Positions 45,032 to 54,765 are shown, counted from the stretch's first letter. The stretch: DNA of 64,000 nt from JAVVPO01 sp036655715 (GCA_036655715.1 JAVVPO010000003.1:1-64000); one strand, 5' to 3'. The notes: generated by a model not told the origin, from the sequence alone. Translations and numbers: made by a program.

Positions 45032-45690
45032 TAGTTATCGCTCCCTTCCTTTTTAGCTTTTTGAGGAAGTACTTCTCCTTTGTAGATCCATACTTTTGCT
45101 CCAATTTTTCCATATGTTGTATCTGCTTCTGCAAATCCGTATTCAATATCTGCTCTTAATGTTTGAAGTGGAATAGTACCCTCTGAGTATGTCTCAGTAC
45201 GTGCCATCTCAGCTCCGCCTAAACGACCTGAACATTGAACTTTAATACCTTTTGCTCCAGCTTTCATTGCTTTACCCATAACTTGTTTCATAGCACGACG
45301 GAATGATACACGGTTCTCTAATTGAAGTGCAACATTCTCTGATACTAATTGAGCACTAGCTTCTGGACGTTTTACTTCTACGATGTTGATTGACACTTTT
45401 GATGTTGTCATTTTTTCAACTTCTTTACGAAGTGCATCGATTGAAGATCCACCTTTACCAATTACGATTCCTGGTTTACATGTATAAACGTGGAGTCTAA
45501 TGCGTTTTGACATTCTTTCGATCTCGATCTTTTCAATGCCTGCACTGTATAATTTTTTCTTGATGAATTTTCTTATTGTATTATCTTCTACTAGGAAGTT
45601 AGCGAATTCTGTTTTATCAGCATACCATCTTGAATCCCAGTCTTTGATAACTCCTACTCTTAATCCATGTGGATTTACTTTTTGGCCCAT
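45031..45690 (-). CDS. rpsC: 30S ribosomal protein S3
   Basis: 219 aa with a KH domain (VIGKGGSSIDALRKEVE) and the C-terminal part lining the mRNA entry tunnel, where S3 helps helicase activity. 10 bp after rplV. Confidence 0.98.
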   Translation of the reverse strand: MGQKVNPHGLRVGVIKDWDSRWYADKTEFANFLVEDNTIRKFIKKKLYSAGIEKIEIERMSKRIRLHVYTCKPGIVIGKGGSSIDALRKEVEKMTTSKVSINIVEVKRPEASAQLVSENVALQLENRVSFRRAMKQVMGKAMKAGAKGIKVQCSGRLGGAEMARTETYSEGTIPLQTLRADIEYGFAEADTTYGKIGAKVWIYKGEVLPQKAKKEGSDN

Positions 45691-45700
45691 AACCTACCTC

Positions 45701-46087
45701 CTATCTCTCGTTTAGTACCACTGTAACGTGGCTTGTTTGTTTTAAGATTTTGTAAGCACGGCCTTGAGCACGAGGACGAATTCTTTTAAGTGTTGGTCCT
45801 TGTGTTGCATAAGCTTCATCAATGTATAGTTTGCTTACATCCATTCCATTGTTATGCTCTGCATTTGCAATTGCAGATTTAACTACCTTTTCAATTACGT
45901 CCGCTGCGTATCTTGGTGTGTATGCTAATATAGCTAATGCTGTATTTACATCTTTACCTTTGATTTGATCAAGTACAATTTTTGCTTTAGTAGTTGATAA
46001 ACGTGCGTAAGTTACTTTTGCGAATGGTCTTGGATCTTTATTAGCATTTCTTTCTCTTTTAATCTGGGATCTATGTCCTTTTGCCAT
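45701..46087 (-). CDS. rplV: 50S ribosomal protein L22
   Basis: 128 aa. Its beta-hairpin lines the exit tunnel near the macrolide site (RIRPRAQGRAYKILKQ). No deletions in the hairpin are apparent. Confidence 0.98.
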   Translation of the reverse strand: MAKGHRSQIKRERNANKDPRPFAKVTYARLSTTKAKIVLDQIKGKDVNTALAILAYTPRYAADVIEKVVKSAIANAEHNNGMDVSKLYIDEAYATQGPTLKRIRPRAQGRAYKILKQTSHVTVVLNER

Positions 46088-46116
46088 TGCTAAGACCTCC
46101 TTTCGTTAATTGATTA

Positions 46117-46401
46117 TTATCTAACTCTTGATCTCTTTTCTGCGTCTTTACCATGACCACGGTAAGTTCTTGTTAACGCGAATTCTCCAAGTTTGTGGCC
46201 TACCATATCTTCAGTAATGAAAACAGGTACGTGTTTTCTTCCATCATGTAAAGCGATAGTGTGACCTACCATTTGTGGGAAGATTGTTGAACGACGTGAC
46301 CAGCTTTTAATTACTCTTTTATCATCAACTTCATTCATTGCGTCGATCTTTTTAAGTAAATTCTGATCTGCAAATGGTCCTTTTTTAACTGAACGAGCCA
46401 T
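46117..46401 (-). CDS. rpsS: 30S ribosomal protein S19
   Basis: 94 aa, ARSVKKGPFADQNLLKKI and SRRSTIFPQMVGHTIAVHDG-like core (here TIALHDGRKHVPV). Forms the head complex with S13. Confidence 0.98.
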   Translation of the reverse strand: MARSVKKGPFADQNLLKKIDAMNEVDDKRVIKSWSRRSTIFPQMVGHTIALHDGRKHVPVFITEDMVGHKLGEFALTRTYRGHGKDAEKRSRVR

Positions 46402-46430
46402 TAAAGATGCCTCCTTTCACAACCTGTGTA

Positions 46431-47261
46431 TTATTTGTTACGAGAACGTACAATATATTTATTTGAATGCTTGTTTTTCTTTCTTGTTTTGTATCCAAGA
46501 GCTGGTTTACCCCAAGGAGTACATGGATTTGGACGTCCAATTGGAGATCTACCTTCCCCACCACCATGAGGGTGATCGTTAGGGTTCATTACAGAACCAC
46601 GAACTGTTGGGCGGATACCCATGTGACGTTTACGTCCAGCTTTACCAATTGTGATAAGTTCGTGATCAATGTTACCAACTTGTCCAATAGTAGCTTTACA
46701 ATCGATTGGTAATAAACGCATTTCTCCTGATGGAAGTTTAACTGTTGCGAATTTACCTTCTTTAGCCATAAGTTGAGCTGATAATCCAGCAGAACGAACA
46801 AGTTGTCCACCTTTACCAGGCTTCATCTCGATGTTGTGGATTGTTGCCCCAACTGGCATGTTTTTCATTTTAAGAGCATTTCCGATACGGATTTCTGCCT
46901 CTTCACCACTCATAAGTTTGTCTCCAGCTTTAAGTCCTTCTGGAGCTATGATATAGCGTTTTTCACCGTCTAAATAACTTAGTAATGCGATGTTTGCAGT
47001 TCTGTTTGGATCGTACTCGATACCAACAACAGTTGCTGGAATACCATCTTTATTACGTTTAAAGTCGATAATTCTGTATTTAGGTCTGTAACCGCCACCA
47101 CGATGACGAACAGTGATTTTCCCTTGATTATTTCTACCTGAATTTTTCTTTAATGTTACTACTAAAGATCTTTCAGGAGACTTTTTAGTGATTTCTTCAA
47201 ATGATGAAGAAGTCATATGTCTTCTTGAAGGGGTATAAGGTCTATATTTTTTGATACCCAT
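46431..47261 (-). CDS. rplB: 50S ribosomal protein L2
   Basis: 276 aa. Close to the peptidyl-transferase centre; the HPHGGGEGRSPIG motif contains the key His. The longest spacer in this part of the operon (67 bp) separates it from rplW. Confidence 0.98.
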   Translation of the reverse strand: MGIKKYRPYTPSRRHMTSSSFEEITKKSPERSLVVTLKKNSGRNNQGKITVRHRGGGYRPKYRIIDFKRNKDGIPATVVGIEYDPNRTANIALLSYLDGEKRYIIAPEGLKAGDKLMSGEEAEIRIGNALKMKNMPVGATIHNIEMKPGKGGQLVRSAGLSAQLMAKEGKFATVKLPSGEMRLLPIDCKATIGQVGNIDHELITIGKAGRKRHMGIRPTVRGSVMNPNDHPHGGGEGRSPIGRPNPCTPWGKPALGYKTRKKNKHSNKYIVRSRNK

Positions 47262-47328
47262 TGCTGTTTCACTCCTTTCAATCTTTACACGTTACACTTA
47301 GCCGTGTGTTTCATCTTTTTCTATTTAA

Positions 47329-47628
47329 CTACATTCCTTGGAAAAAGTCAATGTCTTTACTTGCTTCTGTAAGTTTTACGATTGCTTTTTTGTATTTGTT
47401 AGTTTTTCCAACTGATTTTCCACGACGTTTTGTTTTTCCATCGTAGTTCATTGTGTTTACTTTGTCTACTTTAACGCCGTCAAACATTTTTTCTACTGCA
47501 TCTTTAACTTGAGATTTTGTAGCAGTTGGGTGTACTAGGAATGTGTATTTTTTTTCTGCCATATCGTTCATACTTTTTTCAGTAACTACTGGCTTTAAAA
47601 TAACGTCATAGAATTTAATCTCTGCCAT
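47329..47628 (-). CDS. rplW: 50S ribosomal protein L23
   Basis: 99 aa. Docking site for trigger factor and SRP at the tunnel exit. KPVVTEKSMNDMAEKKYTF. One base overlap with rplD. Confidence 0.98.
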   Translation of the reverse strand: MAEIKFYDVILKPVVTEKSMNDMAEKKYTFLVHPTATKSQVKDAVEKMFDGVKVDKVNTMNYDGKTKRRGKSVGKTNKYKKAIVKLTEASKDIDFFQGM

Positions 47629-48251
47629 TATGCGTACACCTCCTCGATTTTAGCTAATGCTTCTTTTGTTACTACAAATGTATCGTATTTTAAGATGTCA
47701 TATACATTAATGTTGTTTACAGCAGCAGTTTTAATACCTTGGATGTTGCGAGCTGATAACATAACGTTCTTGCTTGCTTCACCTTCTGTTACAACTAATG
47801 CTTTATTTAAGTTAAGAGCACCTAATACGTTTTTCATAGCTTTTGTTTTGATTTCTGAAAGGTTTAATTCGTCTAATACGATGAATTTACTTTCATTAAC
47901 TCTTGTTGTAAGAACTGATTTTAAAGCTATTCTTTTCTCTTTTCTGTTTAATTTAACAGAGTAATCTCTTGGTTTTGGAGCAAATACTACTCCACCGCCA
48001 GTCCATTGTGGAGAACGAATAGATCCTTGTCTAGCTCTACCTGTTCCTTTTTGTTTCCATGGTTTTCTACCACCACCACGTACTTCTGCACGTGTTTTTG
48101 CACTTTGTGTTCCTTGACGTCTGTTCGCAAGGTGTGCTACAACTGCAGCGTGAACTAAATTCTCTTTTACTTCTACAGAAAAGATTGCTTCACTTAATTC
48201 AACTTCGCCTACTTGTTGTCCATTCATATTATAAACAGTTACGTTTGCCAT
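47628..48251 (-). CDS. rplD: 50S ribosomal protein L4
   Basis: 207 aa. Extended loop (GGGRKPWKQKGTGRARQGSIR) reaches the exit tunnel. In E. coli L4 represses the S10 operon by binding the leader, relevant to the structured leader upstream of rpsJ here. Confidence 0.98.
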   Translation of the reverse strand: MANVTVYNMNGQQVGEVELSEAIFSVEVKENLVHAAVVAHLANRRQGTQSAKTRAEVRGGGRKPWKQKGTGRARQGSIRSPQWTGGGVVFAPKPRDYSVKLNRKEKRIALKSVLTTRVNESKFIVLDELNLSEIKTKAMKNVLGALNLNKALVVTEGEASKNVMLSARNIQGIKTAAVNNINVYDILKYDTFVVTKEALAKIEEVYA

Positions 48252-48277
48252 TATGTTTCCTCCTTTCTCACCAAAGA

Positions 48278-48907
48278 TTAAGCTTTAACGCTATCTTTTA
48301 TAGTGATTATTGTTCCTTTTGGTCCTGGTACAGCACCTTTAATAAGGATTAAGTTCTTATCTACATCTACTCTTGCAATTTCAAGGTTTTGAACTGTTTT
48401 TTGAATACATCCCATATGTGATGGAAGGCCTTTACCTTTCATTACACGTCCTGGGCTTGTAGCAGCTCCCATTGAACCAGCAATTCTATGTGATTTAGAA
48501 CCATGAGACATTGGTCCACGGCTTTGATTGTATTTCTTAATCGCACCTTGGTAACCTTTACCTTTTGATGTACCTGTTACGTCAACTTTATCTCCAATTG
48601 CGAATACGTCAGCTTTGATTTCATTTCCTACTTCATATGCAGAAATGTCTTCTAATCTGAATTCTTTTAAGAATTTCTTAGCCGCAACTCCTGCTTTAAT
48701 GAAATGTCCTTTTGCAGGTTTGATAAGTTGTTTTTCTTTAGCTTCAACAAAACCTATTTGGATCGCTTCGTATCCATCATTTTCGATTGTTTTCTTCTGT
48801 ACTACTGTACATGGACCAGCTTCAAGAACTGTAACTGGAATTAAATTAGCGTTTTCATCGAAGATTTGAGTCATCCCGATTTTTTTAGCCATGATTGCTT
48901 TTTTCAT
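48278..48907 (-). CDS. rplC: 50S ribosomal protein L3
   Basis: 209 aa. MAKKIGMTQIF at residues 6-16 is the usual family start, but AGGAGGT is placed 7 bases before ATG 48907, so a five-residue extension (MKKAI) is likely real. The SHGSKSHRIAGSMG motif is methylated in some bacteria. Confidence 0.97.
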   Translation of the reverse strand: MKKAIMAKKIGMTQIFDENANLIPVTVLEAGPCTVVQKKTIENDGYEAIQIGFVEAKEKQLIKPAKGHFIKAGVAAKKFLKEFRLEDISAYEVGNEIKADVFAIGDKVDVTGTSKGKGYQGAIKKYNQSRGPMSHGSKSHRIAGSMGAATSPGRVMKGKGLPSHMGCIQKTVQNLEIARVDVDKNLILIKGAVPGPKGTIITIKDSVKA

Positions 48908-48985
48908 CTCTTACACCTCCTAAGATCTACAGCGGATTGCCTCTAGGACAATCATTCTAGACGATTATTAACCGTCCTTAGTTAA

Positions 48986-49294
48986 TTATCTTGCGTCAAC
49001 TTTGATGTCGACACCAGCTGGTAAGTCAAGACGCATTAATGCATCGCCAGTTTTTGGTGTAGCTTCAACATCGATAAGTCTTTTGTGAGTTCTCATTTCG
49101 AACTGCTCACGGGAGTCTTTGTACTTGTGTACAGCTCTAAGAATAGTTACTATCTCTTTCTTAGTTGGAAGTGGAATTGGTCCACTAACCTTAGCTCCAG
49201 TTTTCTTTGCAATCTCAACGATTTGCTCAGCTGTTTGATCGATTAATTTGTGATCATAAGCTTTTAACGTGATACGAATTTTTTGGCTTGCCAT
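48986..49294 (-). CDS. rpsJ: 30S ribosomal protein S10
   Basis: 102 aa, first gene of the S10 superoperon. GPIPLPTKKEIVTILR and EMRTHKRLIDV are diagnostic; also the NusE part of antitermination complexes. Downstream of a 259-base structured leader. Confidence 0.98.
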   Translation of the reverse strand: MASQKIRITLKAYDHKLIDQTAEQIVEIAKKTGAKVSGPIPLPTKKEIVTILRAVHKYKDSREQFEMRTHKRLIDVEATPKTGDALMRLDLPAGVDIKVDAR

Positions 49295-49553
49295 AAAAAA
49301 AGTCCCCTCCTTCTCGTACTATTTTGAAATCAGTACGACCAGTGGTGACTGTACACACATCCAGGTGTTTCATATACATGTTATGTCATAGCTTGTACCC
49401 CTCTTTACGATTCGTACAAACATAGTATATGAAGCCTTAATATTCAGTACAGTGACCTTGTCGCCTAGTTTCTTGAACCGGACATTCACTCCTCGGAAAT
49501 TACCTAGCTGACTAGGTAGCAACCTCCGAATCATTGTTATCAATGTCACAACA
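49295..49553 (-). promoter_or_regulatory. structured 5' leader of the S10 superoperon
   Basis: From the predicted transcription start to rpsJ, about 259 bases with many stems: ATTG-ATAA-CAAT (49533-49544), ACCTAG-TCAG-CTAGGT (49502-49517), 7-bp 49371-49377 with 49425-49431, nested 49392-49398 with 49414-49420, and 6-bp 49315-49320 with 49332-49337 just above the RBS. GTGAC 49452-49456 can pair either with 49545-49549 or, as part of 49447-49457, with 49344-49354 (10 of 11 pairs), giving two exclusive folds. No gene lies here. Confidence 0.6.
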
Positions 49554-49559
49554 TAGATG

Positions 49560-49588
49560 ATTATACATTATTTATTTGTTTTTGACAA
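49560..49588 (-). promoter_or_regulatory. S10 superoperon promoter
   Basis: Minus strand: -35 TTGTCA (49583-49588), 17-bp spacer, -10 TATAAT (49560-49565). Two mismatches from ideal in total fall only in the -35. Drives the leader and rpsJ. Confidence 0.85.
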
Positions 49589-49772
49589 GTATTTTTATTT
49601 TTTTTTTTGTGGTTATAAGTGGTAATGATTTTTTAGATATTTGTGTCGCTCTTGCTCACTTAATATCTGTTTGGTTCATACTATGCATTATAAAGAAGTT
49701 TTAAGTAAAATTCTAGTGTTAAATTCTTCAATTTACTTATATAATAGGCGTACCCCTTGGGAGGTATCTATA

Positions 49773-50801
49773 ATGAAGGTATCTAAATTAAATTTACGAA
49801 AGCTGCGTAATCTTATCTACATGCTAGTTACTATATGTCCTTCTATTATAACAGGTATTGTATGCAATATTATAAATACCCAAAATACTAATACATCAAC
49901 CCTTCAGACACTTAATACCTTGGCCAATAATCTATTCACCCAAATTTCTGGCACCTATACTGAATCTATAAATATCTTTCAATTACTTTCCCAATCTGAA
50001 TCCTTTAGAACTCTAGATCCAGTGCAAATGTCTAATCAAATCAATTTGCTTAGGCTCTATAATAGTTCTCAGTATACAAATATATGTGTCTTTGATAAAG
50101 ATTTAAATTTAGTAACGGGTGTTTCAGAATTTAATGCTTTCGAAATTTCTAGTAAGGTTTACATTCAAGATGCGCTTAAAGGTTTTACAGGACATCTCTA
50201 TATGTCTGATACCAATAATAAACCTATCCTTAAAACTGCTCTCCCTATTTTTTCAGATAATAAGCGAGTATCTGTTGTAGGTATTATCGTTGCAACCCTT
50301 AATTTAGATACACTTAATGAACCTTTATCTAATGTAAGATTATTTGGTGATAATGTAGAGGCTTACCTTGTTGATGCGACGGGTACACTTATTAGTGATT
50401 CTAGATTTATCCCCAATGCTATTGGCAAAGTTCATATGGATATTGATAAGATTAAACTTTCCATTGATTATGATGCTTCTATTCCTTTTACTAACTATAG
50501 AGAAAAACAATCTTACGGTATATACTACTCCCTACCTGATTGGAATTGGACACTATTAGTAACAAACGAAGATATCGGTTTACAAGATAATACAATGAAT
50601 ACTGTCGGTTATGTTTCTGGCCTACTAGGTATGGGGACTATCACATCTGCAGAAGCTATTAGAAATCTTAAGAACCGCAAAAAGTCTTTGGAAGATCTTA
50701 TAGAAACTTTAGAGAATACTGAAGAAGATGATGATGCCTCTAACAAATCTGCCTCTGATCACCAAGATACTTCTTCAAGCAACCATACTTCTAGCAAATA
50801 A
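49773..50801 (+). CDS. orphan single-pass dCache-type sensor protein
   Basis: 342 aa. Basic start, one membrane helix at about 12-31, then an extracytoplasmic segment (about 40-280) that reads like a double-Cache sensor (VFDKDLNLVTGVSE, SSKVYIQDALKGFTG, DKPILKTALPI-like strand). The end is charged and Ser/Asp/Glu-rich (about 300-342). There is no HAMP, GGDEF, histidine-kinase or methyl-accepting output domain and no convincing second helix. GGGAGG precedes ATG 49773; upstream in-frame starts lack an RBS. A monocistronic plus-strand gene between two minus-strand ribosomal operons. Confidence 0.75.
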   Translation: MKVSKLNLRKLRNLIYMLVTICPSIITGIVCNIINTQNTNTSTLQTLNTLANNLFTQISGTYTESINIFQLLSQSESFRTLDPVQMSNQINLLRLYNSSQYTNICVFDKDLNLVTGVSEFNAFEISSKVYIQDALKGFTGHLYMSDTNNKPILKTALPIFSDNKRVSVVGIIVATLNLDTLNEPLSNVRLFGDNVEAYLVDATGTLISDSRFIPNAIGKVHMDIDKIKLSIDYDASIPFTNYREKQSYGIYYSLPDWNWTLLVTNEDIGLQDNTMNTVGYVSGLLGMGTITSAEAIRNLKNRKKSLEDLIETLENTEEDDDASNKSASDHQDTSSSNHTSSK

Positions 50802-50833
50802 AAAAGAGTACATCTAATGATGTACTCTTTTTT
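50800..50833. terminator. bidirectional terminator, sensor gene and tuf
   Basis: Perfect 15-bp stem (50800-50814 with 50819-50833), loop 4 bases, A6 and T6 ends. It serves both the plus-strand sensor gene and the convergent tuf gene. Confidence 0.92.
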
Positions 50834-50850
50834 ATATCTTAAATAATTAA

Positions 50851-52044
50851 CTACTCAAGAATTGTTGCTACTGCTCCGGATCCTACTGTACGTCCACCTT
50901 CACGAATAGCGAAACGAAGACCTTGTTGCATCGCGATTGGAGCGATTAACTCGATTTCCATTTCAATGTTATCCCCAGGCATACACATTTCTGTACCTTC
51001 TGGTAATTGGATTACTCCAGTTACGTCAGTTGTACGGAAGTAGAATTGTGGTCTATAGTTTGAGAAGAATGGCTTATGACGTCCACCCTCTTCTTTTTTA
51101 AGAACGTATACTTGAGCTAAGAATTTTGTATGAGGTGTAATTGAACCTGGCTTACATAATACTTGTCCACGCTCGATATCAGTTCTTTGAACTCCACGAA
51201 GAAGTGCACCGATGTTATCTCCAGCTTGAGCTTGATCAAGAAGTTTACGGAACATTTCTACTCCAGTACAAACTACTTTACGAGTTTCTTCTTGAATACC
51301 AACGATTTCAATTTCATCTTGAACTTTAAGGATTCCTGATTCAACACGACCTGTAGCAACTGTACCACGGCCTGTGATTGAGAATACGTCCTCTACTGGC
51401 ATAAGGAATGATTTATCAACGTCACGCTCTGGAGTTGGGATATACTCATCAATTATTTCGAATAATTCAACGATTTTATCTCCCCATGAACCCATTGGAT
51501 CATTTAATGCTTGAAGAGCTGAACCACGGATGATTGGAGTATCATCACCTGGGAATTCGTATAAGTCTAATAACTCACGGATTTCCATTTCAACTAATTC
51601 TAATAACTCATCATCATCAACCATATCACATTTGTTTAAGAAAACAACGATGTATGGAACACCAACTTGGCGTGATAATAAGATATGCTCACGAGTTTGA
51701 GCCATTGGACCATCTGTAGCTGCACAAACAAGGATTGTTCCATCCATTTGAGCCGCTCCTGTGATCATGTTCTTAACGTAGTCAGCATGTCCTGGACAGT
51801 CAACGTGTGCGTAGTGACGAGCTGGTGTCTCGTACTCAACGTGTGCTGTAGAAATTGTGATACCACGCTCTCTTTCTTCTGGAGCTTTATCGATGTTAGC
51901 GAAGTCAATTGCCTCACCTAAACCGTATCTCTCATGAAGAGTTTTTGTAATAGCTGCTGTTAAAGTTGTTTTACCGTGGTCAACGTGTCCGATAGTACCG
52001 ATGTTAACGTGTGGCTTACTTCTTTCATATTTAGCTTTTGCCAT
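50851..52044 (-). CDS. tuf: elongation factor Tu
   Basis: 397 aa. Brings aminoacyl-tRNA to the ribosome. G1 GHVDHGKTT (19-27), switch II DCPGHADY, NKCDMVDD, then beta-barrel domains 2 and 3. End of the str operon; a separate hairpin region and RBS (AGGAGG) suggest it may also be transcribed on its own. Confidence 0.99.
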   Translation of the reverse strand: MAKAKYERSKPHVNIGTIGHVDHGKTTLTAAITKTLHERYGLGEAIDFANIDKAPEERERGITISTAHVEYETPARHYAHVDCPGHADYVKNMITGAAQMDGTILVCAATDGPMAQTREHILLSRQVGVPYIVVFLNKCDMVDDDELLELVEMEIRELLDLYEFPGDDTPIIRGSALQALNDPMGSWGDKIVELFEIIDEYIPTPERDVDKSFLMPVEDVFSITGRGTVATGRVESGILKVQDEIEIVGIQEETRKVVCTGVEMFRKLLDQAQAGDNIGALLRGVQRTDIERGQVLCKPGSITPHTKFLAQVYVLKKEEGGRHKPFFSNYRPQFYFRTTDVTGVIQLPEGTEMCMPGDNIEMEIELIAPIAMQQGLRFAIREGGRTVGSGAVATILE

Positions 52045-52110
52045 TTTGAATTTCCTCCTTTTAATAGCTGAGTTTATTTTTACTCAGATTAATTTAATTA
52101 TATTTAATTT

Positions 52111-52133
52111 CCAGCTACTTGGCAAGTAGCTGG
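52111..52133 (-). promoter_or_regulatory. 10-bp perfect stem-loop between fusA and tuf
   Basis: CCAGCTACTT-GGC-AAGTAGCTGG with a 3-base loop, followed on the minus strand by AT-rich sequence without a run of T; a second CTGAGT/ACTCAG stem is nearer tuf. It may be an attenuator, a processing site or a weak terminator; I cannot decide. Confidence 0.5.
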
Positions 52134-52182
52134 GAACTATATTAGGTTAATTTTAGAACTTGTCGTCAGTATTTCAAGTAAA

Positions 52183-54267
52183 TTAAGCTTTTTTATCAGC
52201 AATAACTTTTTCTTGAATATTCTTTGGACATTGTTCGTAGTGATGGAATTCCATTGAGTAATTTCCACGACCTTGAGTTCTTGAACGAAGATCTGTAGAA
52301 TACCCAAACATTTCTGAAAGTGCAACGTATGCTCTAATTTCTTGAGCTCCGTTTCTAGCTTCCATACCTTCCATACGTCCACGACGAGAGTTAATGTTAC
52401 CAATAACATCTCCCATGTAGTCATCTGGTACAGTAACAATAACTTTCATGATTGGCTCAAGAAGGATTCCACCAGCTTTTTTCATAGCATCTTTAACTGC
52501 TAGAGAACCAGCAATTTTGAACGCCATCTCTGATGAATCGACATCATGGTATGATCCATCATAACATTCAGCTCTAACACCAACTAATTGGTATCCAGCT
52601 AATGGACCACTTGATAATGCTTCTTGAATACCTTTGTCAACAGCTGGAATGTATTCTCTAGGAATAGATCCACCTGAAACAGCGTTAACGAACTCGTATG
52701 TTTTTTCTGAGTTAGGGTCAAGTCTTGTGAAGCGAACTTTACAGTGACCGTATTGTCCACTACCACCTGATTGACGAACGAACTTAGAATCAATATCTAC
52801 GTCGTTAGCAAGTGTTTCTCTGTAAGAAACTTGTGGTGCTCCAACGTTAGCTTCTACTTTGAATTCACGAAGTAAACGGTCAACGATGATTTCAAGGTGA
52901 AGCTCACCCATACCACCGATGATAGTTTGACCTGTTTCTTGGTCAGTAAAAGTCTTGAATGTTGGATCTTCTTCTGCAAGTTTAGAAAGAGCAACGCCCA
53001 TTTTCTCTTGACCTGCTTTTGTTTTAGGCTCAATAGCAACGTGGATAACTGGCTCCGGGAATACCATTGATTCTAAAATTACTGGGTGATCGTCTGTACA
53101 AAGTGTATCACCTGTTGTTGTTCCTTTAAGACCAACAGCAGCAGCGATATCTCCTGCATAAACTTTATCTATATCTACACGGTTGTTAGCGTGCATCTGT
53201 AAGATACGCCCAATACGTTCTTTTTTATTTTTTGTTGAGTTAAGTACATATGAACCTGATTCTAATGTACCTGAGTAAACGCGGAAGAACGCAAGTTTAC
53301 CAACAAATGGATCTGTCATAATTTTGAATGCAAGTGCTGCAAACGGCTCATCATCAGATGAGTGTTTTTCAATCGGTTCACCAGTCTCAGCATCTACACC
53401 TTGAATAGCTGCGATGTCTGTTGGAGCTGGCATGTATTCGATGATAGCATCAAGTAATCTTTGTACACCTTTGTTTTTGTAAGCTGATCCACAGAATACA
53501 GGAACAATTTTAACACCAATAACGCCTCTACGAAGTGCAGCTTTAAGTTCCTCAAGAGTAACTTCTTCGCCTTCAAGATACTTCATTGTAAGATCTTCAT
53601 CTGTTTCACAGATAGCTTCGATTGCAGCAGCTCTGTAGTCTTCTGCTTTGTCAGCCATATCTGCTGGAATCTCTACACATTCAACATCTTTACCTAAGTC
53701 ATCTTTGTAGATGTACGCTTTGTTTTCGAGTAAGTCGATGATTCCAACGAAATCATCTTCTGCACCGATTGGTAATTGCATAGGAACTGCATTAGCGCCT
53801 AAACGCTCTCTCATCATGCTTACAGCATTTTCGAAGTCAGCTCCCATGATGTCCATTTTGTTTACAAACGCCATACGAGGAACCTCGTATTTGTCTGCTT
53901 GACGCCATACTGTCTCTGATTGTGGTTCAACTCCACCTTTAGCACAGAATACACCAACCGCACTATCTAGTACACGTAGTGAACGCTCAACTTCAACTGT
54001 GAAGTCAACGTGTCCAGGAGTATCTATGATATTGATACGGTTGTCATTCCAGAAACAAGTTGTTGCAGCAGAAGTGATAGTGATACCACGTTCTTGCTCT
54101 TGTTCCATCCAGTCCATAGTAGCTCCACCTTCATGAGTTTCCCCAATCTTGTGATTTCTACCTGTATAGAAAAGAATACGTTCTGTAAGAGTTGTTTTAC
54201 CTGCATCAATGTGCGCCATGATACCAATATTTCTGGTACGCTCAAGTGGATAATCTCTTCCTGCCAA
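52183..54267 (-). CDS. fusA: elongation factor G
   Basis: 694 aa GTPase catalysing translocation. G1 AHIDAGKTT (18-26), DTPGHVDF, NKMD, then domains II-V ending in the tRNA-mimicking region. 27 bp after rpsG. Confidence 0.99.
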   Translation of the reverse strand: MAGRDYPLERTRNIGIMAHIDAGKTTLTERILFYTGRNHKIGETHEGGATMDWMEQEQERGITITSAATTCFWNDNRINIIDTPGHVDFTVEVERSLRVLDSAVGVFCAKGGVEPQSETVWRQADKYEVPRMAFVNKMDIMGADFENAVSMMRERLGANAVPMQLPIGAEDDFVGIIDLLENKAYIYKDDLGKDVECVEIPADMADKAEDYRAAAIEAICETDEDLTMKYLEGEEVTLEELKAALRRGVIGVKIVPVFCGSAYKNKGVQRLLDAIIEYMPAPTDIAAIQGVDAETGEPIEKHSSDDEPFAALAFKIMTDPFVGKLAFFRVYSGTLESGSYVLNSTKNKKERIGRILQMHANNRVDIDKVYAGDIAAAVGLKGTTTGDTLCTDDHPVILESMVFPEPVIHVAIEPKTKAGQEKMGVALSKLAEEDPTFKTFTDQETGQTIIGGMGELHLEIIVDRLLREFKVEANVGAPQVSYRETLANDVDIDSKFVRQSGGSGQYGHCKVRFTRLDPNSEKTYEFVNAVSGGSIPREYIPAVDKGIQEALSSGPLAGYQLVGVRAECYDGSYHDVDSSEMAFKIAGSLAVKDAMKKAGGILLEPIMKVIVTVPDDYMGDVIGNINSRRGRMEGMEARNGAQEIRAYVALSEMFGYSTDLRSRTQGRGNYSMEFHHYEQCPKNIQEKVIADKKA

Positions 54268-54294
54268 GGTAATTCCTCCTTAAGGTTAAAAAAC

Positions 54295-54765
54295 CTAGAA
54301 TCTGTAATGAGCAAATGCTTTGTTTGCTTCTGCCATTTTGTGTGTATCTTCTTTTTTCTTAACTGATCCACCTGTATTGTTAAGTGCATCTAAAATCTCA
54401 GCAGCTAATGCTTCGATTGTTGTTCTTTCTCCACGGTTACGTGTGTAAGCTGTTAACCAACGAAGTCCTAATGTTTGGCGTCTTTCTGGACGAACCTCCA
54501 TTGGTACTTGGTAAGTAGCACCTCCTACACGGCGTGCTTTTACTTCTAAAACTGGCATGATATTCTCTAAAGCTTCTTGGAACACCTCTAAAGCATCTCT
54601 ACCTGTTTTCTCAGCAATGATGTCGAATGCACCATATACTATTTTTTGTGCAGTTCCTCTTTTACCATCAAGCATAATCTTGTTAATTAATTTAGTAACA
54701 AGTTTACTGTTGTATAATGGATCCGCTAATACGTCTCTTTTTGCTATATGTCCTTTACGTGGCAC
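54295..54765 (-). CDS. rpsG: 30S ribosomal protein S7
   Basis: 156 aa. Starts 16S head assembly. MPRKGHIAKRDVLADPLY, and the family C-terminus MAEANKAFAHYRF. S7 is the autoregulator of the str operon in E. coli; the spacer upstream is long and structured here. Confidence 0.98.
   Translation of the reverse strand: MPRKGHIAKRDVLADPLYNSKLVTKLINKIMLDGKRGTAQKIVYGAFDIIAEKTGRDALEVFQEALENIMPVLEVKARRVGGATYQVPMEVRPERRQTLGLRWLTAYTRNRGERTTIEALAAEILDALNNTGGSVKKKEDTHKMAEANKAFAHYRF

Noticed and set aside
52137..54389. Several antisense or out-of-frame ORFs over fusA and rpsG
   Set aside because: They overlap certain essential genes, are Leu/Lys-rich translations of shifted frames and have no start signals.
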